From Rutpela maculata (taxonomy: Eukaryota > Arthropoda > Insecta > Coleoptera > Cerambycidae): a DNA stretch of 64,000 nucleotides. Shown here one piece after another: positions 37,001-42,777 of the stretch. Below the pieces are notes generated by a model that was not told the DNA's origin, did no database searches, and saw only the letters and a list, made by a program, of their open reading frames with translations. The position numbers and the translations under genes are program-made. Every line of letters starts with the position of its first letter. The first letter of the stretch is position 1. Location: the NCBI GenBank assembly GCA_936432065.2, contig OW386293.2, positions 29,400,234 through 29,464,233 of the forward strand. The letters are read 5' to 3'.

Positions 37001-40000
37001 ACTTATTTATCTAGAAAATGGTAACTCCTATCAAAATATTGTATAGGAACAAAATTGTAGAAAATTTTATGCACGTTGTTTTTTGTGAAAAAAGTTTTTG
37101 TCCATCTTTTTTAGTTTTTGTGTTAAATGACAAAAACAACATTGGCAACAGATTTTTTTAACATATGGCCGCCATTTTGAAAGTACAGCCAGTTTTTTTT
37201 TTGGGGACAAGTCTAAAATTGTTTCTTAGATTTTAATTTTTATGAAAAACATTGGCCCCAAGGAACGGGGGGTTAGGGTGGCCCATCTTTTTCGAAATCG
37301 AAATTTTTTATTTCTCACCCCTGCAAGTGGTTCCATTTGAAGAAAAAACAGTCCCCTCAAAATATTATTGAGGCAAATTGAAGGCAAGGGGTGCCGCAGA
37401 ATGCATTATTATGCAATAATAAAAGTAAATGGAATTATTTACATTCTTTGGTTGATGCATTGTTTTTTTTTTTTTTAATCAGCAACATTTATCTTTAGAA
37501 TGACTAATCAAGTCATACAAATATCAAAGACATTATCTGTTGTGACTATGACATGTGTCATACTACTGTAAATTCGTAGTCTAAGAAAACTAGACTAGAA
37601 GTTTTTGAAATAAAACTCTCGTTTTATCTTTGTGTATTTTATTATGAAACGTTTTTTTCATACATAGTACCAAATATTATCCTAAATCTACAAGACATAT
37701 AGTAATAAAAACAATATTTTTTGCACTAGGCCAAAGCATGCGACAGGGTTTCTTTTTTTACATTTGGAAACTGTGATTTAAAATCATTTACAACTTGGAG
37801 TAAAAACTGTTTTTGGTCTTCATTTTTTGTTAAAATGTCATTATAGTCAGTAATAAGTTTGATTCCTCTCTCAGCGGCATCATTTACAACTTTAATTTTG
37901 TTTACAATATTGAAACATCGGGTATAACTTTCATTTTCCCTCCATGTTGTTGGATCATTTTCCAAAAATTCCATAGACAAACCTAATTTTTGAAAAAACT
38001 GTTTAGTGTTCTCGCATATGAAGTTCTGAATTTCCTTGTTTTCAACGTCAGTAATGTTACTAATCATAAGTCGTTTAATACCCTCTTGATTTGGTGCTTT
38101 CCTATTCAAAGCTTTAACCATTTCTCTTTTAGTGGTAACTGAAATATCGTCATCAAAGAAAGATAAGCCAACATTTACTGAATTAAGGTACCACAAATGG
38201 TTCACTATTTTCCTACTTGCGGCTTGAGATATTTCTTTGTCAATATTTTGATAATTAATGAGTTCTTTACAAAAGTCTAAGTCATGAAGCGGTGCTTTAC
38301 TAGCAAATGACGCTGTAAACCAGGCCTTTACATAAACCTTTACAATAAAGAGACATATATCTTCAATACCTATTTTTTCTTTTTTAGTTAGTTGGAACTG
38401 ACACGAAAAAAAATATTTTTAGACAGTAAATGGCTTTGGCCATCCAACGTGCATGATGAAATGCCCCTGGTTGATAGAATGTCGTGTGAGTGGGCTCTTA
38501 TTCAACAAAAAGTTTAGAAATCATTAAAAATTCTTTATAATCATCACGAGGCTGTTGCAAAGTTAAAGCTGCATTTAGAAACTTTACAATTTCGGCTTTA
38601 ACTGGTTGCAAAATGTGTTTAATTTTTGATACCTGAAATCCAGTTTTTAGTTTATTTTGATCTATTTTAGGCCAAAATTCCCTAAAACGTTTAAATAGTG
38701 GCACATTTGGACCAGATGAGGAAGGCATTTTTGTGTCAAACACACTTCTCAAAACCACTTCAAAAATATGATGTCTACAAGGAAAATATAGAATATCTCT
38801 TTCTAATTTTTGTTGCAATAGTGTGGCTGCCCCATTTATATAACCCATATTTGATGCTGTTGTATCACAACACAAAGCTATTACCTTTTCGTCCAAATTC
38901 CATTCACAAAGCACATCATAAACTGCTTCAGTCTGTTCTCTTCCAGTTGAATTGGGCAAAGCTGGTACTCCAAGTAGTTGTTCAATATCTCCACTAGTAA
39001 CTAAGATAGCAAGTCTATCGATATTTGCCATTCCAGTGAAAGAAGGTAAAAGTTTTCCATCCCAATGGATGACTGGGGCCGGCAATTCAGAATTACCGAA
39101 GGCAGTTTTTAATATTTCAGCTCTTTCTTCGCGGATGCGTTGTCTAGAGCGCTGAAGTGTGGTTCTGCTGATGGACAAAGATGTGGTGTCATGTCCTAGT
39201 GCTTCTGCTACTGCCGTCAAAATATGGACTCCATACCTGTCGCTTATTTTGCAAGCATCAAATGCAGCGGCTATTTTTGGTGTGATGATGTTACATGTTC
39301 CATACAATCCCCTCTTTTTTGGCTGTGACGGGCCAGGCTGGTCTTGTAACAACTCTTCTTGGGCTTCGATTATTTCATCTTCATTTTCGTTGGAGTCGGC
39401 TGAATTACTACTTGAGGATGGACAGGTGACTGTTTCCTCTAATCTAGCTTTTTCTTGTTGACTTCGTTGCATTCGTTCGGATAATTTCTGTAATTTCTCC
39501 TCAGCTGATTTTTCTTGAGAAGCAAGTTGGTACCATGCATAAATCCAGGACGTCCCTTTTTTCTTTGGTTAATTAAAAACTGCTTATCTTCATCTATTTT
39601 CATCAACTTCAATGCATTTGCATGAGAAATGTCAAAAAGATCGTCCAATTTTTCAACGAAATTTTTTTCTTTACCCTCCCGCACTGGCCCTTTTAGCCGA
39701 TTTTTGTAAGTTCCTCCACTCTGCATAAAGTTTATCTAGTTGTTTAACACAATGAAAATCCTGACGTGTCGGAATGCGAGCTTTATCCCAAAAAACTGAC
39801 ACCTCTTTTATTGTTAATTTAGCACTTTCATGTACACTTAGCTTCACTTCACGAATGTTATAAAAGAGCACTTGTAATACTTGTCTATTAGACGGCAATT
39901 TATTGCCAATGATTTGTGACGAATAGTGTCCAACTAAGTAAATGAAAGTATCCTTTCGTAAGGATCTAACATCAGCCATCGTTAAATGTTTTTTCAAAAA

Positions 40001-40788
40001 GGAACGTATGCTAGAACTTATAATGTCACCACTGTAAAACACAATTGCAAACTGACATAAAAACCTACCGTAGGTGCATTATATTTCCAAACTTCCAAAA
40101 CAAATAATTTCTAGGAAATAATTACACCAATAAAACATAATGAGAAAAGAGGTAGATATTTGTATTTTAAGTAAAATTTAAGTGTATTACCGTAATAAAA
40201 TCTTATCTACAAATTTCTACCTGCATGCGGCACGGGTTACCGTAATAAAATCTTATCTACAAATTTCTACCTGAATGCGGCACGGGTTACCGTTCAACGA
40301 ATTATCTGAAACTTTGACATAAATTATTCCTAGTATAATAGTATATTTTCGTGGGGTGAGACTTAAAAAATACGCAAAAAAAATTCACCCCCTATAGAGA
40401 TGGGCCACCCTAGGGGGGGGGTGCATGTACAGCTAGGGTGGGCTCCGACTACATGTTTGATTTTGTTGTTGTTGTATACAGTTTGCAATATACTAGGCAA
40501 GTTTGTTTTAACTTCCGTCTACTATATAGCTCATCTAACGGGATCACACCATCTGTTACATATACTAAATAGACCTGATGCGTTGACAATATTACTTTCT
40601 GCATCTTCCTAATGAAAAAAAGTTACTTATTGTTGTTTTCATTTCAGTTGCTGCCAGACAGCGTGGACCCCATGGAATTGCTGTCCTACTTGGACCCCCC
40701 CGACCTGAACACGCCCCCATCTAGTGGTAGCAGCTCAGGCCACGCAAACACGTCCACTAACGACGACATTCTCGCTCTGTTTGAATAA
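9812..40788 (+). CDS. tna: ZMIZ1/2-type SP-RING protein, tonalli orthologue (3' part, 8 exons)
   Basis: The spliced product matches ZMIZ1/ZMIZ2 in order: a conserved [10 protein letters not shown] block, an Ala/Thr-rich stretch, a Pro/Asn/Met/Gln-rich linker, a [12 protein letters not shown] domain, [17 protein letters not shown], the SP-RING/MIZ zinc finger (C-P-I-T, C-K-H-x2-C-F-D, C-P-V-C), and an acidic C-terminus SYLDPPDL...DDILALFE. Members are nuclear PIAS-like coregulators; Drosophila tonalli works with the Brahma chromatin remodeller, and SP-RING domains support SUMO ligation. Exons are 9812-10021, 30430-31427, 31488-31834, 32476-32804, 33153-33297, 33970-34287, 36278-36547 and 40648-40788. 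All junctions are GT-AG and frames join, giving 918 residues. The N-terminal domain (about 150 residues in human ZMIZ1) is not seen, so the start is upstream or an internal promoter makes a short form. Confidence 0.96.
10119..10285. repeat. Direct duplication, copy 1 (partner 10567-10735)
   Basis: Shared wording includes AAGAATGGC(C/T)CAGACTCGACCA, GATTTGGGCCAA and TTTTTGCT, ending with AATGCAGGATTTGAT. The copies lie 448 bp apart in the same direction inside the first visible intron, and are clearly diverged. Confidence 0.65.
10567..10735. repeat. Direct duplication, copy 2 (partner 10119-10285)
   Basis: Same unit as copy 1, with small indels (GGGTAAAATTAAATGGATTTGG replaces the poly-A stretch of copy 1). 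No coding content. Confidence 0.65.
11183..11622. repeat. Tandem repeat, three copies of about 147 bp
   Basis: Units start at 11183, 11332 and 11477 with TTACA(G/A)TTATTAG(C/A)CGAG and end with a TTTTTAAAGACCGTTA phrase followed by AGCATGTTT. Copies 1 and 2 are closer to each other than to copy 3. The array lies in the 20-kb intron. Confidence 0.8.
11623..13229. other. AT-rich intron sequence, nothing recognised
   Basis: No coding motif, terminal repeat or RNA gene could be supported. Short TAGGTA/CTACCT motifs are frequent, as in several insect genomes. Confidence 0.5.
13230..14879. other. Intron sequence, probably old repeats
   Basis: An open stretch at 13230-13589 (119 codons) has no recognisable domain. 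CACCCTGTATAT near 13793 is a common repeat-end phrase. Nothing here can be assigned to a family. Confidence 0.35.
14899..15120 (+). mobile_element. Possible LINE RT scrap (SGVPQGS motif)
   Basis: Within an open stretch at 14899-15219 the peptide [13 protein letters not shown] matches the VPQGS box of non-LTR reverse transcriptases, where it normally precedes a GPLLF-type sequence. The flanking residues do not continue the match, so only about 45 bp clearly fits. Confidence 0.35.
15391..16094 (+). repeat. 0.7-kb dispersed family, copy 1
   Basis: The copy starts with a hairpin (TACTTCCACGTCCAGTGGAA) and ends with CTGGATGTGGAAGTAGTGATTCC, GGGCAGCGG and a T-run. Inside, in order, are a CTGT-rich tract, ACTCTGGAACCG, GATATTGACTTGAAATT, repeated GGGTAAAT, a very C-rich tract (CCACCCCC units), GATGTGGGGTATCG and GTGAGTGACTTGG. 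TACTTCCAC(G/A)TCCAG occurs inverted near both ends. It is close to identical with copy 3 (49229-49931), so both are young. The family was not recognised. Confidence 0.85.
16095..17103. other. AT-rich intron sequence, nothing recognised
   Basis: No gene, terminal repeat or RT motif supported. Confidence 0.5.
17104..17340. repeat. Inverted repeat with hammerhead-like words, probable Penelope-type ends
   Basis: The arms around 17128-17172 and 17275-17335 are reverse complements. Both carry TTTCGGTTTATT and GTCAGAGAACTACAAAGTAT or their complements. On the + strand at 17302-17326 the words CTGACGA and CCGAAACG are spaced like a hammerhead core (CUGANGA...GAAA) around a weak stem II. The opposite arm has CTGACGAATAAACCGAAAC on the minus strand. 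Such words are common in the terminal repeats of arthropod Penelope-like elements. No Penelope coding sequence is seen here. Confidence 0.45.
17404..17811. repeat. Dispersed repeat related in inverse to 26815-26995
   Basis: The block begins with ACAGGGTGGACCAAA. The part at 17636-17811 matches 26815-26995 in reverse complement: CACTTTTTGGTACGAT/ATACCAT, TGTCACCA, CACGTGTATGCAA and GTCGTTAAGTGGTTCAAAAT, followed by AACATAC and GCAAGTTAAA. Divergence of roughly a quarter of positions suggests age. The 119-codon open stretch at 17404 has no known domain. Confidence 0.6.
17812..20814. other. Intron sequence without recognised genes
   Basis: Several open stretches occur (18381-18566, 19016-19357 minus, 20364-20783 plus, 139 codons), but none shows a domain or repeat pattern I recognise. 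GGGACGAA(A/G)AATCGCCC occurs twice (about 18971 and 19030). 20364-20783 is the longest and could be part of an unrecognised element. Confidence 0.35.
20815..20960 (+). mobile_element. LINE C-terminal scrap (EIWA...[10 protein letters not shown])
   Basis: The + strand reads [24 protein letters not shown], then a stop, then ISRTAHRN. This matches the tail of many non-LTR retrotransposon polymerases, whose usual wording is YGSE-W, FEMWCYRRML and ISWTDHVTN. The internal stop and a short deletion show decay. Confidence 0.6.
20961..21989. other. Intron sequence; nothing recognised
   Basis: The block 21040-21180 is locally GC-richer but contains no tRNA-like promoter boxes in the right order and no known peptide. 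The rest is AT-rich. Confidence 0.4.
21990..22610. repeat. Possible element with GTGACGTC(C/A)TTCTATT ends
   Basis: GTGACGTCCTTCTATTGG at about 21990 faces AATAGAATGACGTCACTG at about 22588, that is, inverted ends. Similarity fades within about 35 bp. No coding content or target duplication was established. Confidence 0.35.
22830..23200. repeat. Long palindrome (arms about 180 bp)
   Basis: The left arm (about 22830-23010) and right arm (about 23025-23200) are reverse complements around a centre near 23017. Both read GATTCGTGATGATGCAAG, TTATATTATTTACATGACTTTTA, GACTTTTATCAAA and GAAAGTTTCCTCGA away from the centre. The left arm has about 25 extra bases after GATGCAAG. Each arm opens a short peptide MMMQA...[10 protein letters not shown], which is a result of the duplication. 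At the centre a second, shorter imperfect palindrome (AACTTCC/GGAAGT) is nested. Confidence 0.85.
23201..23872. other. Intron sequence between palindrome and hAT-type element
   Basis: AT-rich, no motif recognised. Bases 23865-23872 (TTGATATC) are the left target duplication of the next element. Confidence 0.45.
24245..24475. repeat. Left, inverted pair of GATCACGAATCTGGAGTCAAA units
   Basis: Two units about 160 bp apart carry GCTGATCAC(A/G)AAT(A/C)T(T/G)(G)AGTCAAA. Each is the reverse complement of units on the right side (25010-25640). GTCGCGTTTTTTCATGAA joins them. The two sides form a long inverted repeat around the pseudogene at 24505-24897. Confidence 0.75.
24505..24897 (+). pseudogene. 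Relic of a multicopy arthropod gene ([16 protein letters not shown])
   Basis: Three frame segments join into one former product of about 130 residues: [19 protein letters not shown]; then [14 protein letters not shown] and [16 protein letters not shown]; then [40 protein letters not shown] and [13 protein letters not shown] up to the stop at 24895-24897. I recognise this as the C-terminal part of an uncharacterised protein family present in many copies in arthropod genomes. It behaves like a transposon-carried gene, but its function is unknown to me. Two frameshifts (near 24580 and 24690) make it inactive. It sits between inverted arrays of 160-bp units inside the hAT-type element. Confidence 0.65.
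25010..25640. repeat. Tandem array, four diverged units of 150-195 bp
   Basis: The core TGACT(C/T)(C/A)A(G/C)ATT(C/T)GTGATCAG(T/C)G(G)GAAAAA recurs at about 25065, 25216, 25411 and 25580. Each is followed by a (G)TATATGCAG phrase, an AACACGCTA phrase and a CATGAAAAAA stretch. A 22-base A run interrupts unit 2 (25259-25280). Two inverted units lie at 24245-24475. Confidence 0.75.
26815..26995. repeat. Dispersed repeat, inverse partner of 17636-17811
   Basis: Read on the minus strand it gives CACTTTTTGATACCAT, TGTCACCAGAA, ACACGTGTATGCAAA, GTCGTTAAGTGGTTCAAAAT and then AACATACTGCC and GAGCAAGTTAAA, the same order as 17636-17811. Confidence 0.6.
27018..27626 (+). pseudogene. hAT transposase relic, interrupted by repeat copy 2
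   Basis: TAGGGTTTGCAATTCCGAAT at about 27018 resembles a hAT terminus with CCCGGGAT-type subterminal words. Downstream, open stretches at 27073-27339 and 27431-27625 lead to [14 protein letters not shown]. This is the conserved SERVFS(V/T) box of the hAT C-terminal dimerisation domain. The frame is then cut at 27627, where copy 2 of the 0.7-kb repeat begins, and no convincing continuation is seen beyond 28324. Most of the transposase core is missing. Confidence 0.65.
27627..28324 (-). repeat. 0.7-kb dispersed family, copy 2 (reverse orientation)
   Basis: It runs from ACAAAAACCGCTGCCC to CCACTGGACGTGGAAGTA, the exact reverse order of copy 1. The G-rich tract (GGTAGTGGGGTGGGG... and GGGGGTGGTAATGGGGGTGG) is on the + strand here. 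The insertion point is directly after the SERVFS box of a hAT relic, so it is younger than that element. Confidence 0.85.
28445..28535. mobile_element. 91-bp hAT-type miniature element with exact 8-bp target duplication
   Basis: The ends are CAGAGGCGGTTTTA and, as reverse complement of the right end, CAGGCGCGGTTTTA. CCTATATT flanks the element exactly on both sides (28437-28444 and 28536-28543). Internally ACCACTGGGGGTGGTAAAAC forms a second hairpin. Length, ends and an 8-bp duplication make this a miniature hAT derivative. Confidence 0.85.
28690..29050 (+). pseudogene. Second hAT transposase C-terminal relic
   Basis: The + strand reads [20 protein letters not shown] and, after a frameshift, LGVEKAGQL at about 28945-29037. 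This is the C-terminal hAT dimerisation signature of the type with [11 protein letters not shown] followed by a LGVEKA-K block. Upstream (28750-28860) the frame gives [20 protein letters not shown]. It differs from the relic at 27018-27626, so two hAT lineages are present. Confidence 0.7.
29051..29784. other. AT-rich intron sequence
   Basis: CACCCTGTATAA near 29720 is a repeat-end phrase. Nothing else is recognised. Confidence 0.4.
29785..30055. repeat. Foldback element (arms about 85 bp)
   Basis: The left arm (GGTCCTTTCTGCAAAAATAACG, AAGGGTTCGGGGTTGCCTTCC, ATTTGCCAATTTGGCGGG) pairs with the right arm read in complement (TTTCTTTGCAAAAATAGCG, AAGGCTTTGGGAATGCCTTGC, TTTTGCCAAGTTAGCGG). The arms differ at about a quarter of positions and surround about 85 bp. 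It lies in the intron 375 bp upstream of tna exon 30430. Confidence 0.7.
30318..30344 (+). ncRNA. Hammerhead-ribozyme-like core upstream of tna exon 2
   Basis: CTGATGA (30318-30324) is followed by a stem II candidate, CCAGC and GTTGG with loop TTG (30327-30339), and then GAAA (30341-30344). This is the invariant hammerhead core in correct order and spacing. Stem III and the cleavage triplet are not convincing downstream (AAATTTTATTT), so activity is doubtful. Motifs of this type are known from terminal repeats of Penelope-like elements. The motif lies 86 bases before the acceptor of tna exon 30430. Confidence 0.5.
30430..31427 (+). CDS. tna: tna exon: low-complexity linker
   Basis: Acceptor CTCTTTTGCAG ends at 30429. 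The exon carries an Ala/Thr-rich stretch ([13 protein letters not shown], about 30510-30570), matching a similar stretch in ZMIZ1, then Gln/Met/Asn-rich sequence. Next come a run of Met-Asn-Pro-Asn/Ser units (30863-30983), Gln/Pro-rich blocks, and the conserved [17 protein letters not shown] leading to [14 protein letters not shown]. An in-frame ATG at 30458 (MNGGDNG) is the first possible internal start. The donor AAA|GTAAGA is at 31428. Confidence 0.95.
31428..31487 (+). other. 60-nt tna intron, frame-preserving and stop-free
   Basis: GTAAGATCC at the left and TTTTCTTTTTCCCAG at the right are strong splice sites. Splicing joins [15 protein letters not shown], as in ZMIZ proteins, where [12 protein letters not shown] directly follows the proline-rich linker. 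The intron is a multiple of three and has no stop in frame, so retention would insert about 20 residues ([20 protein letters not shown]) without truncation. Confidence 0.85.
31488..31834 (+). CDS. tna: tna exon: conserved [12 protein letters not shown] domain
   Basis: It encodes [65 protein letters not shown] and [17 protein letters not shown], almost residue for residue the ZMIZ core preceding the SP-RING. It ends in phase 0 at donor TGT|GTAAGT (31835). Confidence 0.97.
31932..31966 (+). ncRNA. Degenerate hammerhead-like motif in intron after tna exon 3
   Basis: TTGCCGGCTTGGTTGG is very close to the stem II word at 30325-30339 and is followed by GAAA (31955-31958) and TGCTCGTC. The latter could supply a one-pair stem III and the cleavage triplet GUC. 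The first core word is CCGGTGT instead of CTGATGA, three changes, so this copy should be inactive. It lies 98 bases after the donor of exon 31488-31834. Confidence 0.4.
32476..32804 (+). CDS. tna: tna exon: start of SP-RING/MIZ zinc finger
   Basis: The acceptor T-tract and CAG end at 32475. The exon begins [20 protein letters not shown]. It carries the SP-RING ligands: KCPIT (Cys codon 32674-32676), [20 protein letters not shown] and WRCPVC near 32802. SP-RING domains fold like RING fingers and contact the E2 of the SUMO pathway. The donor GCAA|GTAAGT at 32805 splits the Asn codon. Confidence 0.97.
33153..33297 (+). CDS. tna: tna exon: end of SP-RING domain
   Basis: Acceptor TTTTTTTAG ends at 33152. 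The C at 33153 completes Asn. The exon reads [18 protein letters not shown] and [12 protein letters not shown], matching ZMIZ1 [14 protein letters not shown] and EEVTID. It ends in phase 0 at IK|GTAAGT. Confidence 0.96.
33730..33935 (-). mobile_element. LINE reverse transcriptase relic in tna intron 5
   Basis: The minus strand reads [18 protein letters not shown], then a stop, then in a shifted frame [10 protein letters not shown]. These are the VPQGSILGP box and the YADD box of non-LTR reverse transcriptases at about the normal distance. It is short, frameshifted and antisense to tna. Confidence 0.65.
33970..34287 (+). CDS. tna: tna exon: Ser/Asn/Met-rich C-terminal linker
   Basis: Acceptor CTTTTACAG ends at 33969. 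The exon encodes [20 protein letters not shown], where KRxKxMSP matches the ZMIZ1 SKRFKTMSPS block (a basic, nuclear-localisation-like stretch). A Ser/Asn/Met-rich linker follows, then [12 protein letters not shown] before donor CAG|GTAATT at 34288. Reading through this donor adds an open stretch to a stop at 34462-34464 with no conservation. Confidence 0.93.
34478..34640 (+). mobile_element. tRNA-derived SINE
   Basis: TGGCCAGTCAACTAAAG (34480-34496) fits an RNA polymerase III A box and GGTTCGAGCCC (34539-34549) is a perfect B box. A non-tRNA body follows. The spacing is right for a tRNA head, but the arms do not fold as a full tRNA. It lies in the intron after exon 33970-34287. Confidence 0.65.
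35040..35650 (-). mobile_element. Jockey/CR1-like LINE RT relic in tna intron 6
   Basis: On the minus strand three RT blocks appear in order: [17 protein letters not shown] (35470-35545), [24 protein letters not shown] (35350-35430, the catalytic D-x-K-A-x-D block) and a damaged [13 protein letters not shown] block (about 35110). Stops and frame changes throughout show an old insertion. It is antisense to tna. Confidence 0.75.
36278..36547 (+). CDS. tna: tna exon: His-Thr-Pro repeats and acidic segment
   Basis: A long T-run and TAG end at 36277. The exon starts MPHTP and carries five consecutive His-Thr-Pro triplets (36281-36325), then Gly/Pro/Ser/Asn-rich sequence and [19 protein letters not shown]. 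The last part matches the ZMIZ1 SDLTFNPSSALEG block. It ends in phase 0 at donor AAT|GTAAGT (36548). Confidence 0.94.
36548..37273. other. Last tna intron, left of the transposon
   Basis: AT-rich sequence with no recognised element. The region 37180-37272 ends in a G-run directly beside the transposon. Confidence 0.5.
37726..40042 (-). pseudogene. Transposase-like gene of the intronic DNA transposon (broken)
   Basis: The minus-strand frames join into about 760 residues: [20 protein letters not shown]; then [11 protein letters not shown] and, shifted, [18 protein letters not shown]; after another frameshift near 39535, [20 protein letters not shown]; then [31 protein letters not shown] and [17 protein letters not shown]. 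After a stop near 38500 follow [66 protein letters not shown] and [15 protein letters not shown]. The Asp in CCDTTASN and the C-x-H-H resemble hAT-type RNase H cores. I know this as a family repeated in insect and cnidarian genomes without an agreed name. Three or more breaks make it inactive. Confidence 0.75.
40187..40286. repeat. Two tandem copies of a 50-bp unit at the transposon's right end
   Basis: Units starting TTACCGTAATAAAATCTTAT at 40187 and 40237 differ at one base (CTGCATGC and CTGAATGC), and a third begins at 40287. They are subterminal repeats of the 3.1-kb transposon. Confidence 0.85.
40648..40788 (+). CDS. tna: tna last exon: acidic C-terminus and stop
   Basis: Acceptor TTTTCATTTCAG ends at 40647. 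The exon reads [20 protein letters not shown], then a Ser/Gly/Thr-rich spacer, then NDDILALFE and TAA (40786-40788). ZMIZ1 ends with [20 protein letters not shown] and NDDLLSLFENN, so the C-terminal transactivation-type segment is conserved to the last residues. Confidence 0.97.
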   Translation: MLPDSVDPMELLSYLDPPDLNTPPSSGSSSGHANTSTNDDILALFE

Positions 40789-42777
40789 GCCGAGTTCCTG
40801 AACTCACCCTGCCACGACCGTGGTGGATTATGTGAGTGAATAAAAGTGTGATAAAAAATAAACAATAAACGTGTTAATAATTATTGAAGAAAAAGGTCTA
40901 AATCAAATATTTTCACTTGTATAATTTGTACATAACTACTTAAAATTATGGCAGGATGACTTTATTCTATTGGTTGCGTTTGTATAGTACTTTTCGTTTA
41001 TCGTCAAACACTGCAAATATGTGCAATGTACATATTGTTTAAGAAAAGGTGACAGAAAATTTTTCGTGTTTCCACACAAATGGTGTGTAACAAAGGGTTA
41101 AGCACGAAAAGAATTGTTGTTGCTTTTTCTGATAGTTAAAGAAATTGTACGGCGCATTTTCTAAAGTGCACCGATATTCTTTATTAATCAGGGTTAGTCG
41201 AAGGTACGAAAATCTGCTTACTGGTAGCTATACAGAAAGTATCAAGGCCTTTTTAAGAAGTAAACTGTATGATCATAATTATAGTTGGGGATTCATTGTG
41301 GTAGAGACAATTTAACCATCTATTGACGATTAACTTATGTTACGAATATTAGTTTATAAAGAAAAACGTTTTACTTTTTTTTTTTTCAATCGACAATCTA
41401 GTACTTATAACCTACGTGGAGTCGAAGCCAAATTAAATAGTTATTTCAAAATTTTTGTTTTAAAATAAAAATTTTACATTTTACTTTCCAAAAATATTTT
41501 GAGAAGTGAAATATATGTGATAACGGCTTATGTTTTTAAATTATGTACAGAGCTTACCATTTTTTAAAGGTAGAACTGCAAGAGATAATAGAACAGCAAA
41601 AAATAATAGTACTAATAGCTAAAACCAACTTTTGAAATTTCGAAATTTTGTTTATTTTTTTAGCGTATGGAATTCACTTTAATTTTTTTTAATTACCCAT
41701 TGGTGTCAAATTTTATAGAGAATTTGATGGAGCCCGTCATAGCCTTTACCAGGGGCGTATCTTTGAGGAAGAGGAACCTCTTTTCGAAAAAAATATACAC
41801 GGTTTGAGAAAATCATAGTATTTTTGAATTTATGATGATTTTTTTCTTTGAGTTTGATACTGGTAGAAAAATTAAAAGACTTGAGTACTAGAGACTCCGT
41901 TTGCTATAAAAAATTAAAATGGTTTCATTTTTAATATTTTAACACTCTATATCACAAATTTCAAATAAATAAAGTAAGGCAATAATTTTATTTTTTTAAG
42001 TTATTCTTGTACGTGTGATTATTCAGTATACCATAAATATTTAACGTAAAATACATTTCTGCATATTTTTTTTGCTGTTCTATTGCCCTCCGAATCCTGT
42101 CCCTTAAAAATGGGACACCCCGTATACATTTATATATTGTTTTTTTTTTAGTTGTACCTAGTGTGTTTACGTTTTTAGATTTGCCACAGTTGGAATCGTA
42201 GACAGGATCGTTTTTACGGCAACGATTCTTATGAGATTTCTTGGCTTTTACTACCTGTTATTGTTTAATTGGCACAAAAAAACATTACTTCAGAATTGTA
42301 CACAGATCAGTCATAAATCAAGAATATTTTCCTACTTTTGTCTAACCCTGAACGTGTTGCACGAGTAACGTTTATGTTCGTCTAAGCCAAAATTTAGCGG
42401 AGTATTAAAAGACCAATGGAATAAAAGAATGAACGATTATGGCCAGTCTAGCTATAGTATTAACTACATAAATATACCTATAGTAGAAAATTTGGAACCA
42501 AAATCTAGGTATTTTAGGACTGTTTACCAGTCTTTTTTGCATCTCGATGTGCATAGGCTTCAAGTATTATACGCTGTAAAAAATTCTGTGAACCTTTTGT
42601 GGCATCAGACAGGACACTTTCAAGGATGAGTACGTTAAAATGAGAAAGTGGCACGCAACATTCAGGAAACGTTTTATGTTGAATTGGGCATTGCATGAAA
42701 TGGGTACTTTTTACAACCCTTAGAACTGCATTGTATATACATTGGGAAAGAATTTTATCGAAGTGACTTTGTGACTA
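40789..42777 (+). other. tna 3' untranslated region and flank
   Basis: AATAAA signals lie at 40839-40844, 40857-40862 and 40864-40869, within 85 bases of the stop, and are the nearest candidates for the polyadenylation site. The sequence beyond is AT-rich with no recognised gene; a longer 3' UTR is possible. GGGACACCCCGTATA near 42111 is a repeat-end phrase. Confidence 0.55.

Larger units (their letters stand above)
37274..40412 (-). mobile_element. 3.1-kb DNA transposon inside the last tna intron
   Basis: The left end TAGGGTGGCCCATCT (37274-37288) and right end AGATGGGCCACCCTA (40398-40412) are perfect inverted repeats of 15 bp. Related TCACCCC words lie just inside both. Flanks are G-runs (GGGGGGT and GGGGGGGGG), so the target duplication cannot be resolved. 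The element carries one antisense, broken transposase-like gene (37726-40042). The intron is large because of it. Confidence 0.85.
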
